Counted from the stretch's first letter, positions 27,737-39,009 are shown. The stretch is DNA of 64,000 nt from Euptelea pleiosperma (GCA_035048495.1 CM068544.1:47393893-47457892); one strand, 5' to 3'. A program made the numbers and translations. Notes: generated from the letters alone by a model not told the origin.

Positions 27737-30700
27737 ATGGGTGCGTCGTCAAGAACTCGCGCACAACCTTCTCGCTTCAAAATAATTGCTCACGCGAGAA
27801 CCTGTAGCCCCCGATCATCTCCCTTCTCAATCGTCGCTCTCTTGCTTCTCTTCTCTGTCACAGCTCTTCTTCTCTTCAAGGTCTCTCTCTCTCTCTCTCT
27901 CTCTCGATTTCGTTTTTGTTTTCGTTTGATTGACGTATTTGCCGAACACAGGTGGACGACTACGTATCCCAAATCGCTACTCGGACAAAAACCGTAGCGG
28001 GTCACAACTTAAACCCGACACCATGGCATGGTTTCCGGCCAAAAGAGTTCAAGGAAGGCAACAAATACAGCAAAGCATCAAAATTCATACAGTGCTCGTA
28101 CATGACATGTCTTCTCCGCAGCAGCGAGAACACATCACCAGTCATGCGGGCTCGATATGAAAATGCAACATGCCCATCTTTCTTTCGATGGATCCATCAC
28201 GATCTGGAGCCGTGGGCCCAGTCTCGAATATCTCTATCAAAAGTGATGGAAGCCCAACGTTTGGCAGCGTTCCGGGTTGTGATCGTTGATGGTAGACTTT
28301 ACGTGGAGTTTTACTACGCGTGTGTGCAGAGTCGGGCAATGTTCACGATCTGGGGTTTGTTGCAGCTCTTGAAGAGGTATCCGGGTATGGTCCCAGATGT
28401 GGATCTTATGTTTGATTGCATGGATAAACCTTTCGTTAATCGGGCCAAGTATAGACCGGGGACTAGACAGTGGCCGCCACCGCCGTTGTTCCGGTATTGC
28501 ACCACCGAAGGGCATTTCGACATCCCATTTCCTGATTGGTCGTTCTGGGGCTGGTAAGAAATATCTTAAATTTTTTTTTTGTTTAAACATACTCCCTTGT
28601 TAATTAAGCTAATTAGACATTCCACCCTACATTTAGAAAATTTAGGACAAATATTTCCACAAGCTAATTAGACATTCCACCCTACAAAAGCAAAACCACC
28701 GTTGGATTCACGGCAACCACGGCCAAGAAAAAACGTGAAGTTTTTTGGTTCACTTTTGTTGGTGAACGGAACCTGTTCCTTGAGAGAAAAATTCGCAAAC
28801 GGCGGCTGTGCCACATTTCCGATTTCCCATTGACCGTATAGATGTTTGGCCAATCTCCGTGACTTTTTTTTTTTTGAAGTAGTTCGATGGAGAAAATTTT
28901 TGAAGCGGCGATTATTGGCCCAATGATCACGTGCCACATGTACCTGGCTTTAGGATTTTGTTTAAAAGTAAAACTTTTTAAAAAGTACCCCTGGTATATA
29001 TCATGGTTTTAAAAACGGCCGTTTAAACGGTAACGCCCCAAGCCCGTTTCCATTAAAACATGCTTTAACGTTTTTGAATTTAACGGCCGTTTTTTTCTGT
29101 TTTAACGGCCATTAAAATCGTTTAAACAGCCGTTAAATTCTGAAAAAAAATTGTGAAAAAAAACGGCCGTTAAATTTCTTTTTTTTTTATTTTTAAATTT
29201 CAAATTTTAAAATTTGAATTCCGGCATCATTTTTTTCCGTTAAATTCCATTTTCCCATTTTTTCCATTTTTGCCCCTGGCTGTTTCAATCCGTTTAAACA
29301 GTAACGCCCCCAGTCCGTTTAACTGTTAAAACGGCCTCCTTTATACCTTGGTATATATGGCACGGGGTCATTGGCACATGATGGCCGCTTCAAAAAATTT
29401 CTCGCTGGCTCTCGTAGACCACTTGCCCAGATGGATGTTTGGCCCATTCCTACTTTGACCTGTAGAGCAAAAATCAGCCTGATTAGAGATTTTAAACAAG
29501 GTAATAACGGTATAACAGACTGGGGTCGTTACGTTTCTCTGTTATAACAGTCGTTATAACAAATTGTAACAACACAACCAAAAACACAAAAAAAAAATGG
29601 AAATAACAGAAAATAACGTAAAAATAATGATCTAAAATTCGAATTTAAAATTTAAATTTCAAAATTTTAGTAAAATTTATAATGGAAAATAACGGACGTC
29701 AAATTTTTCATAAAATTACGGTTGTTATTTTAGTTATATTGGCTTTTATTAAAAAAAAAAAAAAAAAACAGCCATTATTTTTTGAACGTTGAAATGAAAT
29801 ATAATGTAATGGGGGAATCCGTTTCTGTTATAATGGCCGTTAATGACATTTTTTAATCGATGGGCGAAAAATATCCAAACGGTCAGTGGTCTAGAAGAGT
29901 GTCGTGTGGCACATATATGTGCCGTGAAGAACAATCCTCAATGACAATGACGTCGTTGAGGAAATAGCTAGCTAAGCCCAATCAAAAATTTATACTCGTC
30001 TGTAACGACGTCTCTCCAATCACGCCTTGATCTCTCTCTCCCCAAATGGGCGTCTTGTCTGATCACATTAGACCAAGGTTTAGAAATCGGTCGTTGTAAC
30101 GAAAATAATGGCTGCAATAATTGATTCGGACCTATCCCGTTACATTACGTACCGTTAAAACGCCCATAAAATAATGGCCATTATAACAAAAATAACGGCC
30201 ATTCTGGAAAAAAAATGGCAGTTTTTTCTATTTTTCCGTTTTTGAAATGCAAATTTTGAAATTCAAAGTTTGAATTTCAGCAGCCCTTTTTCCGTTTTTT
30301 TTCTTCCCGCTTTTCACCTGTGTTTTTTTTTTTTTTTTTTCCCGTTATAATGGAAAAAACGGTAACACCCCAGACCGTTATAACAGTCCCTTTTAAACCT
30401 AACACCCAGACCATTATAACACTCCCTTTTAAACCTTGCATTAGACTTGCCTGACCACACGTAGTCAGGCTACCTGACCACCCACAATGTAAGCCAAGTG
30501 GCAATTTATTAGAGGACACTGACGGTATATATGTTTGGCCAATCTTAGGTGGACCTACAAACCCAAAATCAATGAAATCAGTGATTTCAAACCTTTGGAT
30601 CTTTGTACGGAAATAATGGTAAATAATGCTCATTTTCGTTGGTTGATTTTAATCGTAGGAATTTGAGCATTATTTACCATTATTTCCGTACAAAGATCCG

Positions 30701-33700
30701 AAGGTATGAAATCACTAAGTTGGCTGATTTTTGGTTTGTAGATCCACTTACAGATTGGTCAAACATCTATACCATCAGTGCCCTCTAATAAATTTCTACG
30801 CGGCTTATGTTGTGGGTGGCCAAGCAAGTCTTAGGTGGCATTTGGTAAATTAAGTTATCAGATCTAAAAGTTTAAAGTGCTTAAGATCTGGTAGCTTAAT
30901 GACTTATGTCTGAATTAGGTTGTTTGATTAAGGTCTTAAGTCTTAAAATTAAGTCAAGGGCATTGCGGTTATTTTGAAATGTTTATTAGGATACTTTCGT
31001 AAGTTTTTAAAAGAGAAAGATTTGAAAAAAGGCATTGTTGGTATTAAAAAACAATCAAAGAATCTTTTTTAAAGATTCATTCACTTACGGCAAAAGTGAA
31101 GGCTGGGTCACTTTTTACTTTTCTCTTTTTTTCCTTGAGTTTGGTGATAAGTGCTAAAATTAAGTCGTTTACCAAATGCAACTTAATCACCAAAATCACT
31201 TAATTTCAGCTGATTCAGACATAAGGTCTGAAAAAAGTTTTACCAAACGCCACCTTACTCTTACTCCATTTACTAGGGTGAGAAAAAAAAGAAGTTTTGA
31301 AAGAAACAAAATATGCTATAGAATTAATATTTCTTTAATTATCTATATCTATACTATTATAAGCCACGTGGCACATTCTTAGATACCACAGATCGTATGG
31401 ACGTTTGACCCATCCCTAGGCAGACCTATTTACGAAATATCAGCCTGATTAGTGATTTCAAACCTTTGGATCTGAGTACCCCAAATAATGCTCAAAATCT
31501 ACAGGTAAAATTCAACCCATGAACACGACTCCAATCAAATCCTTAAAAATCACTAATCAGGCTGATTTTTTGCATGTAGGTTCATCCATGGTTTTAAAAA
31601 CGGCTGTTTAAACGGTTTTAATAGCCATTTAAACGGTAATGCCCCAAGTCCGTTTCCGTTAAAACCGTTTAAACACGTTTTATCGTTTTTGAATAAAATG
31701 GGCATTTTTTTATTTTAACGGCCGTTAAAATCGTTTAAACAATCGTTTAATTTAGAAAAAATTTGTGAATTGTAAGCATTGGATTTGAATTGTTTTCATG
31801 GGTTAATTTTTAACTGTGTAATTTAAACATTATTGACCATTATTTGGGGTACAAGATCCAAAGGTTTATTAATAGGCTGAATTTTGGTTTATAGGTCCAC
31901 TTAGGGAATACGTTGTAATAAGGTGTCTTAGATGCACCATATCATTCTTGGTGCATTTCATCACAGATTCTTTAGGTTGTCACCCGTTGTCAAGATTCAA
32001 AAGATTAGGATAGTATCTTAGATTAGATCTAACAGATTAGTTTCAATCTTTGGCTGTATCGAGTTCTATCTAAACCTTTGGTTAGTCAATGTAGTGTGTC
32101 CAAGCAATTATCAATAATATACTGGCCAGTCAGAAACTTTGCTGAGTGGCGCCCGACACATAATGTTGTATGTATCATATGTACACATTTTGGCAACCAC
32201 TGACCATACGGATTTTTTCCTACCCTTTGGTGAACTCATGACCAAAAATCACCATGATTTGTGATTTCTACCCATTGGATTTGGGTATCCCAAATACTTC
32301 TAGAATTCTGATTTTAACTATAAAGTATAAATTATATATAAAGCTGATTTTTGGTGTGTGGGTCCACCAAGGGTTGGGGCAAACATTCATATGGGTCAAA
32401 CCATATGAGAGTAAAGATCTTAAGGTGTAGTAGTTGTCAAAGATGTTAGACTAGATTTGAAATCAAGATCTGTGGATGTGATTTAATCGGCCATGAACCC
32501 GTTATGCAGGGCAGAAATAAATATAGGACCTTGGGATGAGGAATTCAGAAGCATCAAACAAGGTTCCGAAGCTCTAACTTGGTCAAAGAAGTGGAGACAT
32601 GCATACTGGAAAGGAAACCCATATGTTGGTTCTCCTGTTCGTACAAACTTACTACGCTGTAATGACACTGAGAAATGGGGAGCAGAGATTTTTATTCAGG
32701 TCGAGTTTTCTTGTCATTTATTTACTTTCAACATGCTGTGGTCATTAAGGCATGAAATGGGTAGGGATGGCAATTGAACGGATCGATACGGAGATCCGAT
32801 CCAATCCAATCCCAAAAAATTAGAATTGGAACTTTATTTTTCGTTATCGAATCAGTACCGGATCACAAATTGTCGATTGGATCTCTTATCAATCGATATC
32901 AAATTGATCCTGTTCCAATCCGATATCTATACTATATATAAAATTAGTACCCTCGGCACTCCTCGACAAAGTATTTGCCAAAATTGGGTGTGAGTGGCCG
33001 AGATCCACCATCCATTTGGGGTGATAAGATCTCGGCCATCCTTTGTGAAGCCGATAGAGGGGGATAAGTGGGGAGACAATTTCCTGTTTTGTTATATAGA
33101 TGTATTATATAAGTATATATTCAATTGCCTAAAGGATTGTGGGTACGCCAAAAATGGGTGTCAAAAATGGGGGTCCCCCGAGCCTGACCCTTATTAAAAT
33201 AGCTTTTTTTGTACTTGATCCAACCCATATCTCCACGTAAGGGTCAGATCCGCTGACCGAAGCTTTTATCTTGCATTGCAGGATTGGGTACGAGAAGAAC
33301 AAAGTGGCTTCAAGCAATCCAAACTAGCAAACCAGTGTAAACATCGGTATGCTACTCTTCTCAGTGCCAAGTAGAATATATATATAAGAACTCCATTCTC
33401 GAGCCCAATGATGGCCAAAGCCCAGATTGGCCCAACACTTTAGACAGCTTGGGCTGGGTCCTTGATGCGTATAAGCCCAGCCAAAGGCATATTTTACTTA
33501 GTAAGATGGTTGAAGAGACTTGGATGTTTGGCCAATCCCTAAGTGGACCTACAAACCAAATCAAGGTTTAAAGGAGGCCGTTCTAACGGTTAAACGGACT
33601 GGGGGCGTTACCGTTTTAACCGTTTAAACAGATTGAAACGGCCAGGGGCAAAAATGGGAAAAATAGAATTTAACGGTTTTCACGATTTTAACGGAAAAAA

Positions 33701-35512
33701 TGGTGCTGAAATTCAAATTTTGAAATTTGAAAATTAAAAAAAAAAACTGAATTTAAAGGATTTTAACTAAACTAAACGGATTTAACTGCCATTTTTTCAC
33801 AAAATTTTCAGAATTAAACGGTGATTTAAACGATTTTAACGGCCGTTTTTTTCAAAACCGATAAAACGTGTTTAAAAGGTTTTAATGGAGACAGGCTTGG
33901 GGCGTTACCGTTAAAACGGCCGTTTTTAAAACCATGCCTCAAATACGGCTCAAATTCTTACTGTTGAGATCAACCCATGAAAATAAGTCCAATCCACCGC
34001 CTATAAATCACTAACCAGGTATAATCTAAAAGTTGATCGTTTACATGCATGTGCAGGTATAAAATCTACGCTGAGGGCTCTGCTTGGTCTGTGAGCTTGA
34101 AATATATTGTATCGTGTGGTTCTCTGACACTACTAATTTCCTCACCGTACCAAGATTTTTTTACTCGTGGTCTCATGCCAAGAGAAAACTATTGGCCTGT
34201 CTCTCCTACCAACAATCTCTGCAACTCTATAAAGCTTGCAGTCGACTGGGGCAATTCAAATCCATCCCAGGTACCCTTTCGATCGCCTCTTCCTTCCTCT
34301 AACTTTGTTCTTCCTCTAAGCTTGTTATTGCCCACCGGAACAATTAATGGTTGAGATGCGTTAGTACGGTTGTCTTCATATAAGTAGTGGTCCAGATCGA
34401 CTACCTCGTTTAATGGTTGAGATGCGCTAGGGTTTTGCCATCTTTTTGGTTCTTTCCGGAAAATATACAAATTATACCCAAATTATTATAAGAAAATGAA
34501 AAAAAAAAAAATGGACCATTGCTTTTTTAAAATTTAATACTTTTTTATTTTATTCATTGCCGATAATAAATCCGAATAATACTCGAACTTTTCCCGTGCC
34601 ATAATTTTTTGCGCTATGCCAAATTTCTAACTAATGGATGATCTCAACAGTATTGACAACTCACAGAGTGGTTGATTTGTCCAACATGATCTATATGTGG
34701 GTCCTACCACCAGGTGCAAGAATTTGACGTAAGAAATGGGTGTAGCTCTAGACAGCGTATGAGCCATATGGACATGGGTGACCCTTGCCCATGACACTCC
34801 CCAACAAACCATCTGTTAAAATCAGGTGTGAGTGGCTAAGATCCACCATCCAGTCGGGGGGATAAGATTCCGGCCCTTATTTATTGAAGCCTATAAGTAG
34901 GGTCACAACCACTTTCACTTGTTATATAGACTAGTAGGTGCCCCGTGCCCATGGCACTCCTCGACAAAGTGTTTGCCAAATTTGGGTGTGAGTGGTTGAG
35001 ATCCACCGTTCAGTTGGGGATAAGATCTCAGCCCTTTATGAAAGTCTATAGGAGGGGGAGACAATTTCCCTGTTTTGTTATATAGATGTTTGATAAGTGT
35101 CTAACATCATCGAGATGCTCTTCCACGTCTAATTTGTGCACGGTTTTTTAACTGGATAATTTTATTTGCTTAACAGGCTGAGGCGATAGGGAAAGGAGGA
35201 CAGGATCTAATGGTAAATTTGCCTATGGAGAGGCTTTATGATTACATGTATCACCTAATCGTAGAGTACGCAAAGCTACAAGACTTCAAGCCAACCCCAC
35301 CTTCATCTGCTCAAGAGGTGTGTGCAGAGTCCGTGCTCTGCTACGCTGATGCAAAGGAGAGAGCGTTCCTCGAAAGGTCAACAGCCTCCCGTTCATCGTC
35401 ACTTCCATGCACCCTCCCACCTGCCGATCACGATCTCATCGAGAGTTGGATAGAAAAGAAAAGGAAAATAATCAGGGATGTGCAGGAGTTGGAGAACAAG
35501 GTTCAGCAATGA
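27737..35512 (+). CDS. CAP10/DUF821 (rumi-like) protein O-glucosyltransferase
   Basis: Six exons, all phases consistent, 516 aa: 27737-27880, 27952-28553, 32510-32699, 33282-33346, 34057-34270, 35177-35512. A cytosolic basic N-terminus is followed by one membrane anchor (SIVALLLLFSVTALLLF, about residues 31-47), giving type II Golgi/ER topology. The CAP10 domain fills the rest: VDGRLYVEFYY, LLKRYPGMVPDVDLMFDCMD, FPDWSFWGW (exon 2), RHAYWKGNPYVGSPVR (exon 3), GFKQSKLANQCKHRYKIYAEG, SVSLKYIVSCGSLTLL, RGLMPRENYWPV, KLAVDWGN, YDYMYHLIVEYAKLQDF. In animals the family (POGLUT/Rumi) transfers glucose or xylose from UDP-sugar to serine of EGF repeats. Plant substrates are not known to me. Length is normal and no key block is missing. 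Introns 2 (3,956 bp), 3, 4 and 5 hold MITEs and mini-Helitrons. Exon 1 runs into a CT microsatellite at the donor. Confidence 0.92.
29002..29350 (+). mobile_element. AACGG-family hAT-like MITE, perfect 8-bp TSD, in intron 2
   Basis: Ends CATGGTTTTAAAAACGG and CTCCTTTATACCTTG. TSD GTATATAT at 28994-29001 and 29351-29358 is perfect. Confidence 0.9.
29497..29855. mobile_element. GTTATAACGG-subtype MITE, in intron 2
   Basis: Starts CAAGGTAATAACGG, contains GTTATAACAGTCGTTATAAC and a 20-base A run near 29750, and fades at AATGGCCGTTAATGAC. The right terminus is degraded. It sits inside a foldback MITE whose halves lie at about 29420-29496 and 29856-29930. Confidence 0.6.
30074..30438. mobile_element. 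GTTATAACGG-subtype MITE, perfect 8-bp TSD, in intron 2
   Basis: Ends CAAGGTTTAGAAATCGG and CCTTTTAAACCTTG. Flanks CATTAGAC at 30066-30073 and 30439-30446 are identical. The last 35 bp is a short tandem repeat of the right terminus. Confidence 0.9.
30447..30833. mobile_element. AGACTTGC-ended foldback MITE, in intron 2
   Basis: TTGCCTGACCAC and CCCACAATGTAAGCC at the left mirror GGCTTATGTTGTGGGTGG and CAAGCAAGTCT at the right. The preceding AACGG element appears to have landed in its left terminus. It is related to 19440-19763. Confidence 0.65.
30834..31254. mobile_element. PIF/Harbinger-like (Tourist-type) MITE, TTA TSD, in intron 2
   Basis: Ends GGTGGCATTTGGTAAATTAAG and TTTTACCAAACGCCACC with TTA on both sides (30831-30833, 31255-31257). 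Subterminal TCTGAATTAG mirrors GATTCAGACATAAG. No coding capacity. Confidence 0.8.
31354..31905. mobile_element. foldback MITE interrupted by a truncated AACGG element, in intron 2
   Basis: Left part ATAAGCCACGTGGCACATTC ... AATCAGGCTGATTTTTTGC. At 31587 CATGGTTTTAAAAACGGC begins an AACGG element that breaks off near 31770. After it come more MITE blocks (GTTTTCATGGGTTAATTTTTAAC, ATTATTGACCATTATTTGGGG). Confidence 0.6.
32764..32945. repeat. half of a hAT-like MITE, in intron 3
   Basis: GGGATGGCAATTGAACGGATCG followed by GATCCGATCCAATCC-type filler is a familiar plant hAT MITE left end. The right end is missing, and a mini-Helitron remnant follows. Confidence 0.5.
32946..33100 (-). mobile_element. 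mini-Helitron, hairpin end truncated, in intron 3
   Basis: TAGTACCCTCGGCACTCCTCGAC at the left has lost the GGTGGCCCGTGCC arm. The core and the TTTTGTTATATAGA end are intact. Confidence 0.75.
33562..33936 (-). mobile_element. AACGG-family MITE in reverse orientation, nested in a MITE, in intron 4
   Basis: CAAGGTTTAAAGGAGGCCG at the left and CGTTTTTAAAACCATG at the right: the mirror image of the other copies. The 8-bp flanks AACCAAAT / CCTCAAAT agree at 5 positions only. The surrounding foldback MITE (33513-33561 and 33937-34018) reads continuously across it. Confidence 0.8.
34640..34757. repeat. half of the AGAGCTACACCC-ended MITE, in intron 5
   Basis: GATTTGTCCAACATGATCTA ... GTAAGAAATGGGTGTAGCTC is the right half of the family seen whole at 8345-8734 and 44910-45297. 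Confidence 0.6.
34772..35086 (-). mobile_element. tandem dimer of mini-Helitrons, in intron 5
   Basis: The first unit ends TTGTTATATAGA at 34930. The second begins CTAGTAGGTGCCCCGTGCCC at 34931 with no base between, and ends TTTTGTTATATAGA at 35086, followed by T. The first unit's outer end is degraded. Confidence 0.8.
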
Positions 35513-35672
35513 CATGGATGCAGAGATTCATTGGTAAATGAAATGTGCTCCCTGAGCTTTATCTTTGCTTTGTTGTATCACCTAGTAGAAACTCTCATAT
35601 CTAATTATGCAAACTAATTAGCTTACCAAGCAATTTCACTTGGAGTGTTGCATACCATTGATCTATGTGGGG

Positions 35673-35806
35673 CATGGTTCGAAGTCTCGGAGGCTGGATC
35701 GGTGGCTACCGATCTGAATGATCTTGGCAAGAAAACCCCATTATAATTCAGATTGATCGGGGTCGATCCCGATATGGATCGGGCCGAGACTTCAAACTAT
35801 GATGTG
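35673..35806. repeat. GATCGG-rich foldback MITE
   Basis: CATGGTTCGAAGTCTCGG at the left and CCGAGACTTCAAACTATG at the right enclose GATCGGTGGCTACCGATC and GATCGGGGTCGATCCCGAT. Relatives lie at 57419-57510 and 63653-63835. Confidence 0.7.
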
Positions 35807-36014
35807 GGGCCAACCCATTATAATTATAAACACACAAACTTTTGATGATTGGGCAAGGGGAAGTGACTATCAAGCATCTTTTTTTTATATTATTAGGCGC
35901 ATTTTATGCATGACCGAGGAAATGCTGGTGATATTGCCAAGCTCTAATATATACTGGCAGCTGTTGAGCAACAGTGTTGTCAGGGGTACTTGTAAGATGC
36001 AACGGCGTTGACAA

Positions 36015-36215
36015 CACTGTTTTTAACCGTGGATTTCGAGCATTATGATCCAAATGTTAGGAGTCACTAATCAGTGTGTCTATCCAAAAAAGGTCGGCTG
36101 AACATCGATGCAGTTAGTGGGCCCAAATGGCAGCCGTGAGTAACAAAAACCGTGCTTCCTCGTGCCAAAAAGCCTCGCGTATACCTTGTTACCTATTTTT
36201 CCTATTTGGAAAGCT
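36015..36215. repeat. right-half fragment of the GTAACAAGGTAT MITE
   Basis: CATCGATGCAGTTAGTGGGC, GTGAGTAACAAAAACCGTGC and GTATACCTTGTTAC match the right half of 10830-11232. Confidence 0.65.
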
Positions 36216-36599
36216 TGTGCTTGGGCCTAGCCTAGGGCCTGAACCAAAATTGGTTCAATGTTGCAACCTCTTTTCAAAAAGCCAACTATGGTCCTATTAT
36301 AAGGACAATCTGAATAAGTGTGGCCCAAAAAGCAAGCTCCATATGGTTAAAATTGAAAATTTAACCTCTTTAGGTGTTTCCATGCGGGCCCTTTTTGTTA
36401 ACCACATGGCCCACTTTTTTAGGCTCTATTTTTTTCAGTTTTAACCTTTAAAAGATCCAATTGGGCTAAGCCCTGAAACATGAGCTCTCCAAACAGGTTC
36501 ATGATTGGGCATAGTGTGAAGTGGATATGAGGTGCTGTCAACGTGGTCAAATGGATATCCTACTTGGCAAGCAAACCCCATCTTTAGAGAGGGGAAAAT

Positions 36600-36845
36600 T
36601 TTGCTCTAAGCAACTCTTTCGGGCCCATTGACCCAGGAATCTTTGGCCCACCCCTTGTTGACCTATACAACAAAACATTGGCCCGATTAGTGACTTGGCT
36701 CTAGCCATCCAATTCAAGTGTTTTTCATGGGGTGATTTCTAGCCATTGGATTGGAGTATGTTTTGGGTACTGAAAAGGAATGGCTAGAAATCACCAATCA
36801 GTAATTTTTCTTCAAGTCCACTAAGGGGTGGGCCAAAATGGAGCC
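36600..36845. repeat. foldback MITE without clear termini
   Basis: GGGCCCATTGACCCAGGAATC and AACATTGGCCCGATTAGTGAC at the left are mirrored by AAATCACCAATCAG and AAGGGGTGGGCC at the right. Same general type as the MITE in 21430-21730. Confidence 0.5.
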
Positions 36846-36906
36846 CGTGTTTGATCGCGCCGTGGGACTTCAAAGTTTGAAGTCCTCCCCTCCAAAACAC
36901 CATTTG

Positions 36907-37234
36907 GAGTAAACCTTCGCTGACTGCAGCCAATATAAGCCACGTGGAGCATTCTTAAGAGGACACTAACCGTATGGATGTTTGTCTAATCGCTGGGTGG
37001 ACGTACTAACCAAAAATAAATTTGATGAGTGATTTCTAAGCATTGGATTGAAGTTTTTTTCATGGGTTGATTTTAACCGTAAGAATTTGAGCATTATTTG
37101 GGTACAAATATCCGAAGGTTTTAAATAAGGCTAGGTCCGCCTAGTGATTGAACATTCTTAAGAATGTTCCACGTGGCTCATATTAGCTGCAGTCAGCAGC
37201 GTCAGTGACTGCAGGTGTCATCGAAGGTTTACTC
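36907..37234. mobile_element. GAGTAAACC-ended MITE
   Basis: Ends GAGTAAACCTTCGCTGACTG and CATCGAAGGTTTACTC. CAGCCAATATAAGCCACGTGG mirrors CCACGTGGCTCATATTAGCTG. The flanks do not match. Confidence 0.75.
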
Positions 37235-37390
37235 GTCATACAGAAAATCTTAGTACCAATCCCCATTAATGAAAATTTGCCAAAAAAAAGGTTAAAATTG
37301 ACGAGGCTTTATTTATGACCGCAAGAGCCATTTAACAAGCCAAGCGTTCCTATTTATTCCCTATTTTCCTCCCCATCTCTGGCAACTCGT

Positions 37391-37477
37391 GACCTCTCTC
37401 TCTCTCTCTCTCGATCGAGTAAAACTTGCAGGTCACGAAGATCCATTACACATCCTCTCTCTCTCTCTCTCTCTCTC
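37391..37477. repeat. two CT microsatellites in the PDX1 promoter
   Basis: CT runs at about 37391-37412 and 37456-37477 bracket a lone MITE terminus (GAGTAAAACTTGCAGGTCAC, 37417). CT-rich tracts near plant transcription starts are common. With the MITE removed, the second run would lie about 26 bp before the ATG. Confidence 0.7.
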
Positions 37478-37489
37478 AAAATAAAATAC

Positions 37490-37880
37490 GAGTAAAACTT
37501 GTGACGGAAGCCGGTCACAGCACTCAATACGAGCCACGTGGCACATGATCAGAGGGCGTTGACCGTATAGATGTTTGTCCAGTCCCGCGGTGGACCTACA
37601 AACCAAAAATCAGCCTGATTAGTGATTTACAACCTTTGGATTTTTGCATCCAAATAACGCTCAATAATGTTCAAATGCCTACCGTTAAAATCAACCCATG
37701 AAAATAACTTCAATCGAATCGGTTATAAATCACTAATCAATCTGATTTTTTCTGTACCGATCCACCGAAGGACTGGCCAAACATCCATACGGTCATCATC
37801 CTCTAATAGTATGCCATATGGCTCGTATTGAGTGCTGTGACCGCCTTCCGTCACAACATCTTGTGACACAAGTTTTACTC
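37490..37880. mobile_element. GAGTAAAAC-family MITE with perfect 9-bp TSD, 13 bp before the PDX1 ATG
   Basis: Ends GAGTAAAACTTGTGACGG and ACAAGTTTTACTC. Flanks ATAAAATAC at 37481-37489 and 37881-37889 are identical. Interior foldback as in the family: GAGCCACGTGGCACATG ... CATATGGCTC. It lies where the 5' leader or core promoter of PDX1 should be. Confidence 0.92.
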
Positions 37881-37893
37881 ATAAAATACAGGA

Positions 37894-38856
37894 ATGGCTG
37901 GACGCGGTGTTGTTACAGTGTACGGCAACGTTGCCATTACCGAAGCCAAGAAGTCTCCCTTCTCCGTGAAGGTAGGACTGGCACAGATGCTTCGCGGCGG
38001 ATTCATAATGGACGTCGTGAACGCCGAGCAGGCCAGGATCGCTGAAGAGACTGGCGCGTGTGCGGTCATGACCCTTGAGCGCGTCCCAGCCAATACCCGA
38101 GCACAAGGTGGTGTCGCCCGTATGAGCGACCCCGCCCTCATCAAGGAGATCAAGCAGTCCGTCACCATTCCTGTAATGGCCAAAGCTCGAATCGGTCACT
38201 TCGTCGAAGCTCAGATTCTTGAAGCGATTGGGATCGATTACGTAGATGAGAGCGAAGTCCTCACTTTGGCCGATGACGAGCACCACATCAACAAGCACAA
38301 TTTCAGGATTCCCTTCGTTTGTGGTTGCCGCAACCTTGGCGAGGCGCTTCGCCGGATTCGGGAAGGTGCCGCCATGATTCGAACCAAAGGGGAGGCTGGA
38401 ACCCGGAACATTGTTGAGGCAGTGAGACATGTGCGGTCGGTGATGGGCGATATAAGGGTTCTTCGGAACATGGATGATGATGAGGTAATCTCTTTCGCCA
38501 AGAAAATTTCAGCTCCGTGTGATTTGGTAATGCAGACTAAGCAGCTTGGAAGGCTTCCTGTCGTTCACTTTGCTGCCGGTGGGGTCGCTACCCCTGCTGA
38601 TGCTGCCCTTATGATGCAATTGGGCTGCGATTGCGTTTTTGTCGGGTCCGGGGTGTTCGAAAGCGGTGACCCGGCTCGCTGCGCCCGGGCAATTGTTCAG
38701 GCAGTGACTAATTACAGCGACCCGGATATTCTCGCTGATGTGAGCTGTGGATTGGGTGAGGCTATGGTAGGGCTGAATCTCAACGGTGAGAAGGTCGAGA
38801 GGTACGCTAACCGATCGGAGTATTGTGTTCTATCACTTTGCTTGGCTTGGAGGTGA
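37894..38856 (+). CDS. PDX1: pyridoxal 5'-phosphate synthase subunit PDX1 (possibly decaying copy)
   Basis: One exon, 320 aa. PDX1 is the lyase/synthase subunit that makes pyridoxal 5'-phosphate from ribose 5-phosphate, glyceraldehyde 3-phosphate and glutamine-derived ammonia, with PDX2 as glutaminase; it works in the cytosol as a (beta/alpha)8-barrel dodecamer. The start matches the family (MAGRGVV...[22 protein letters not shown]). Asp40, Lys97 ([10 protein letters not shown]) and Lys165 (IRTKGEAGT), the expected catalytic residues, are present. Odd points: the phosphate-loop motif GEAGTG reads GEAGTR (Arg171); GCDGVFVGSG reads [17 protein letters not shown] reads DPARCAR; LERVPADIRAQ reads [11 protein letters not shown]. 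After the usual NRSE end (residue 309) the stop is lost and 11 residues follow ([11 protein letters not shown]). An intronless gene is normal for plant PDX1. The frame is intact, so it may be active, a pseudoenzyme like PDX1.2, or an early pseudogene. Confidence 0.9.
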   Translation: MAGRGVVTVYGNVAITEAKKSPFSVKVGLAQMLRGGFIMDVVNAEQARIAEETGACAVMTLERVPANTRAQGGVARMSDPALIKEIKQSVTIPVMAKARIGHFVEAQILEAIGIDYVDESEVLTLADDEHHINKHNFRIPFVCGCRNLGEALRRIREGAAMIRTKGEAGTRNIVEAVRHVRSVMGDIRVLRNMDDDEVISFAKKISAPCDLVMQTKQLGRLPVVHFAAGGVATPADAALMMQLGCDCVFVGSGVFESGDPARCARAIVQAVTNYSDPDILADVSCGLGEAMVGLNLNGEKVERYANRSEYCVLSLCLAWR

Positions 38857-39009
38857 GCTTCCAAGTTCGTTGTTTGATGTATTTGTCCATATATAATTTT
38901 TGCTTTATCGGTTGTCTTTTTAGTTTTGGAAATTTTGTGGGATCTCTAAATTTAATTAATTCTCCCTCTTCGCATACAGTAATGAGGTTATAAGACTGAT
39001 TTCTTTTTT

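Noticed and set aside
28142..28590. Minus-strand frames opposite the glucosyltransferase exon 2
   Set aside because: Shadows of the + strand exon, which joins in phase to five others.
36907..37234. A 9-bp TSD for this MITE
   Set aside because: CACCATTTG and GTCATACAG do not match; the ends are clear but the flanks have decayed or recombined.
37879..38501. Minus-strand frames of up to 183 codons opposite PDX1
   Set aside because: Antisense of a strongly conserved coding region; no known domain.
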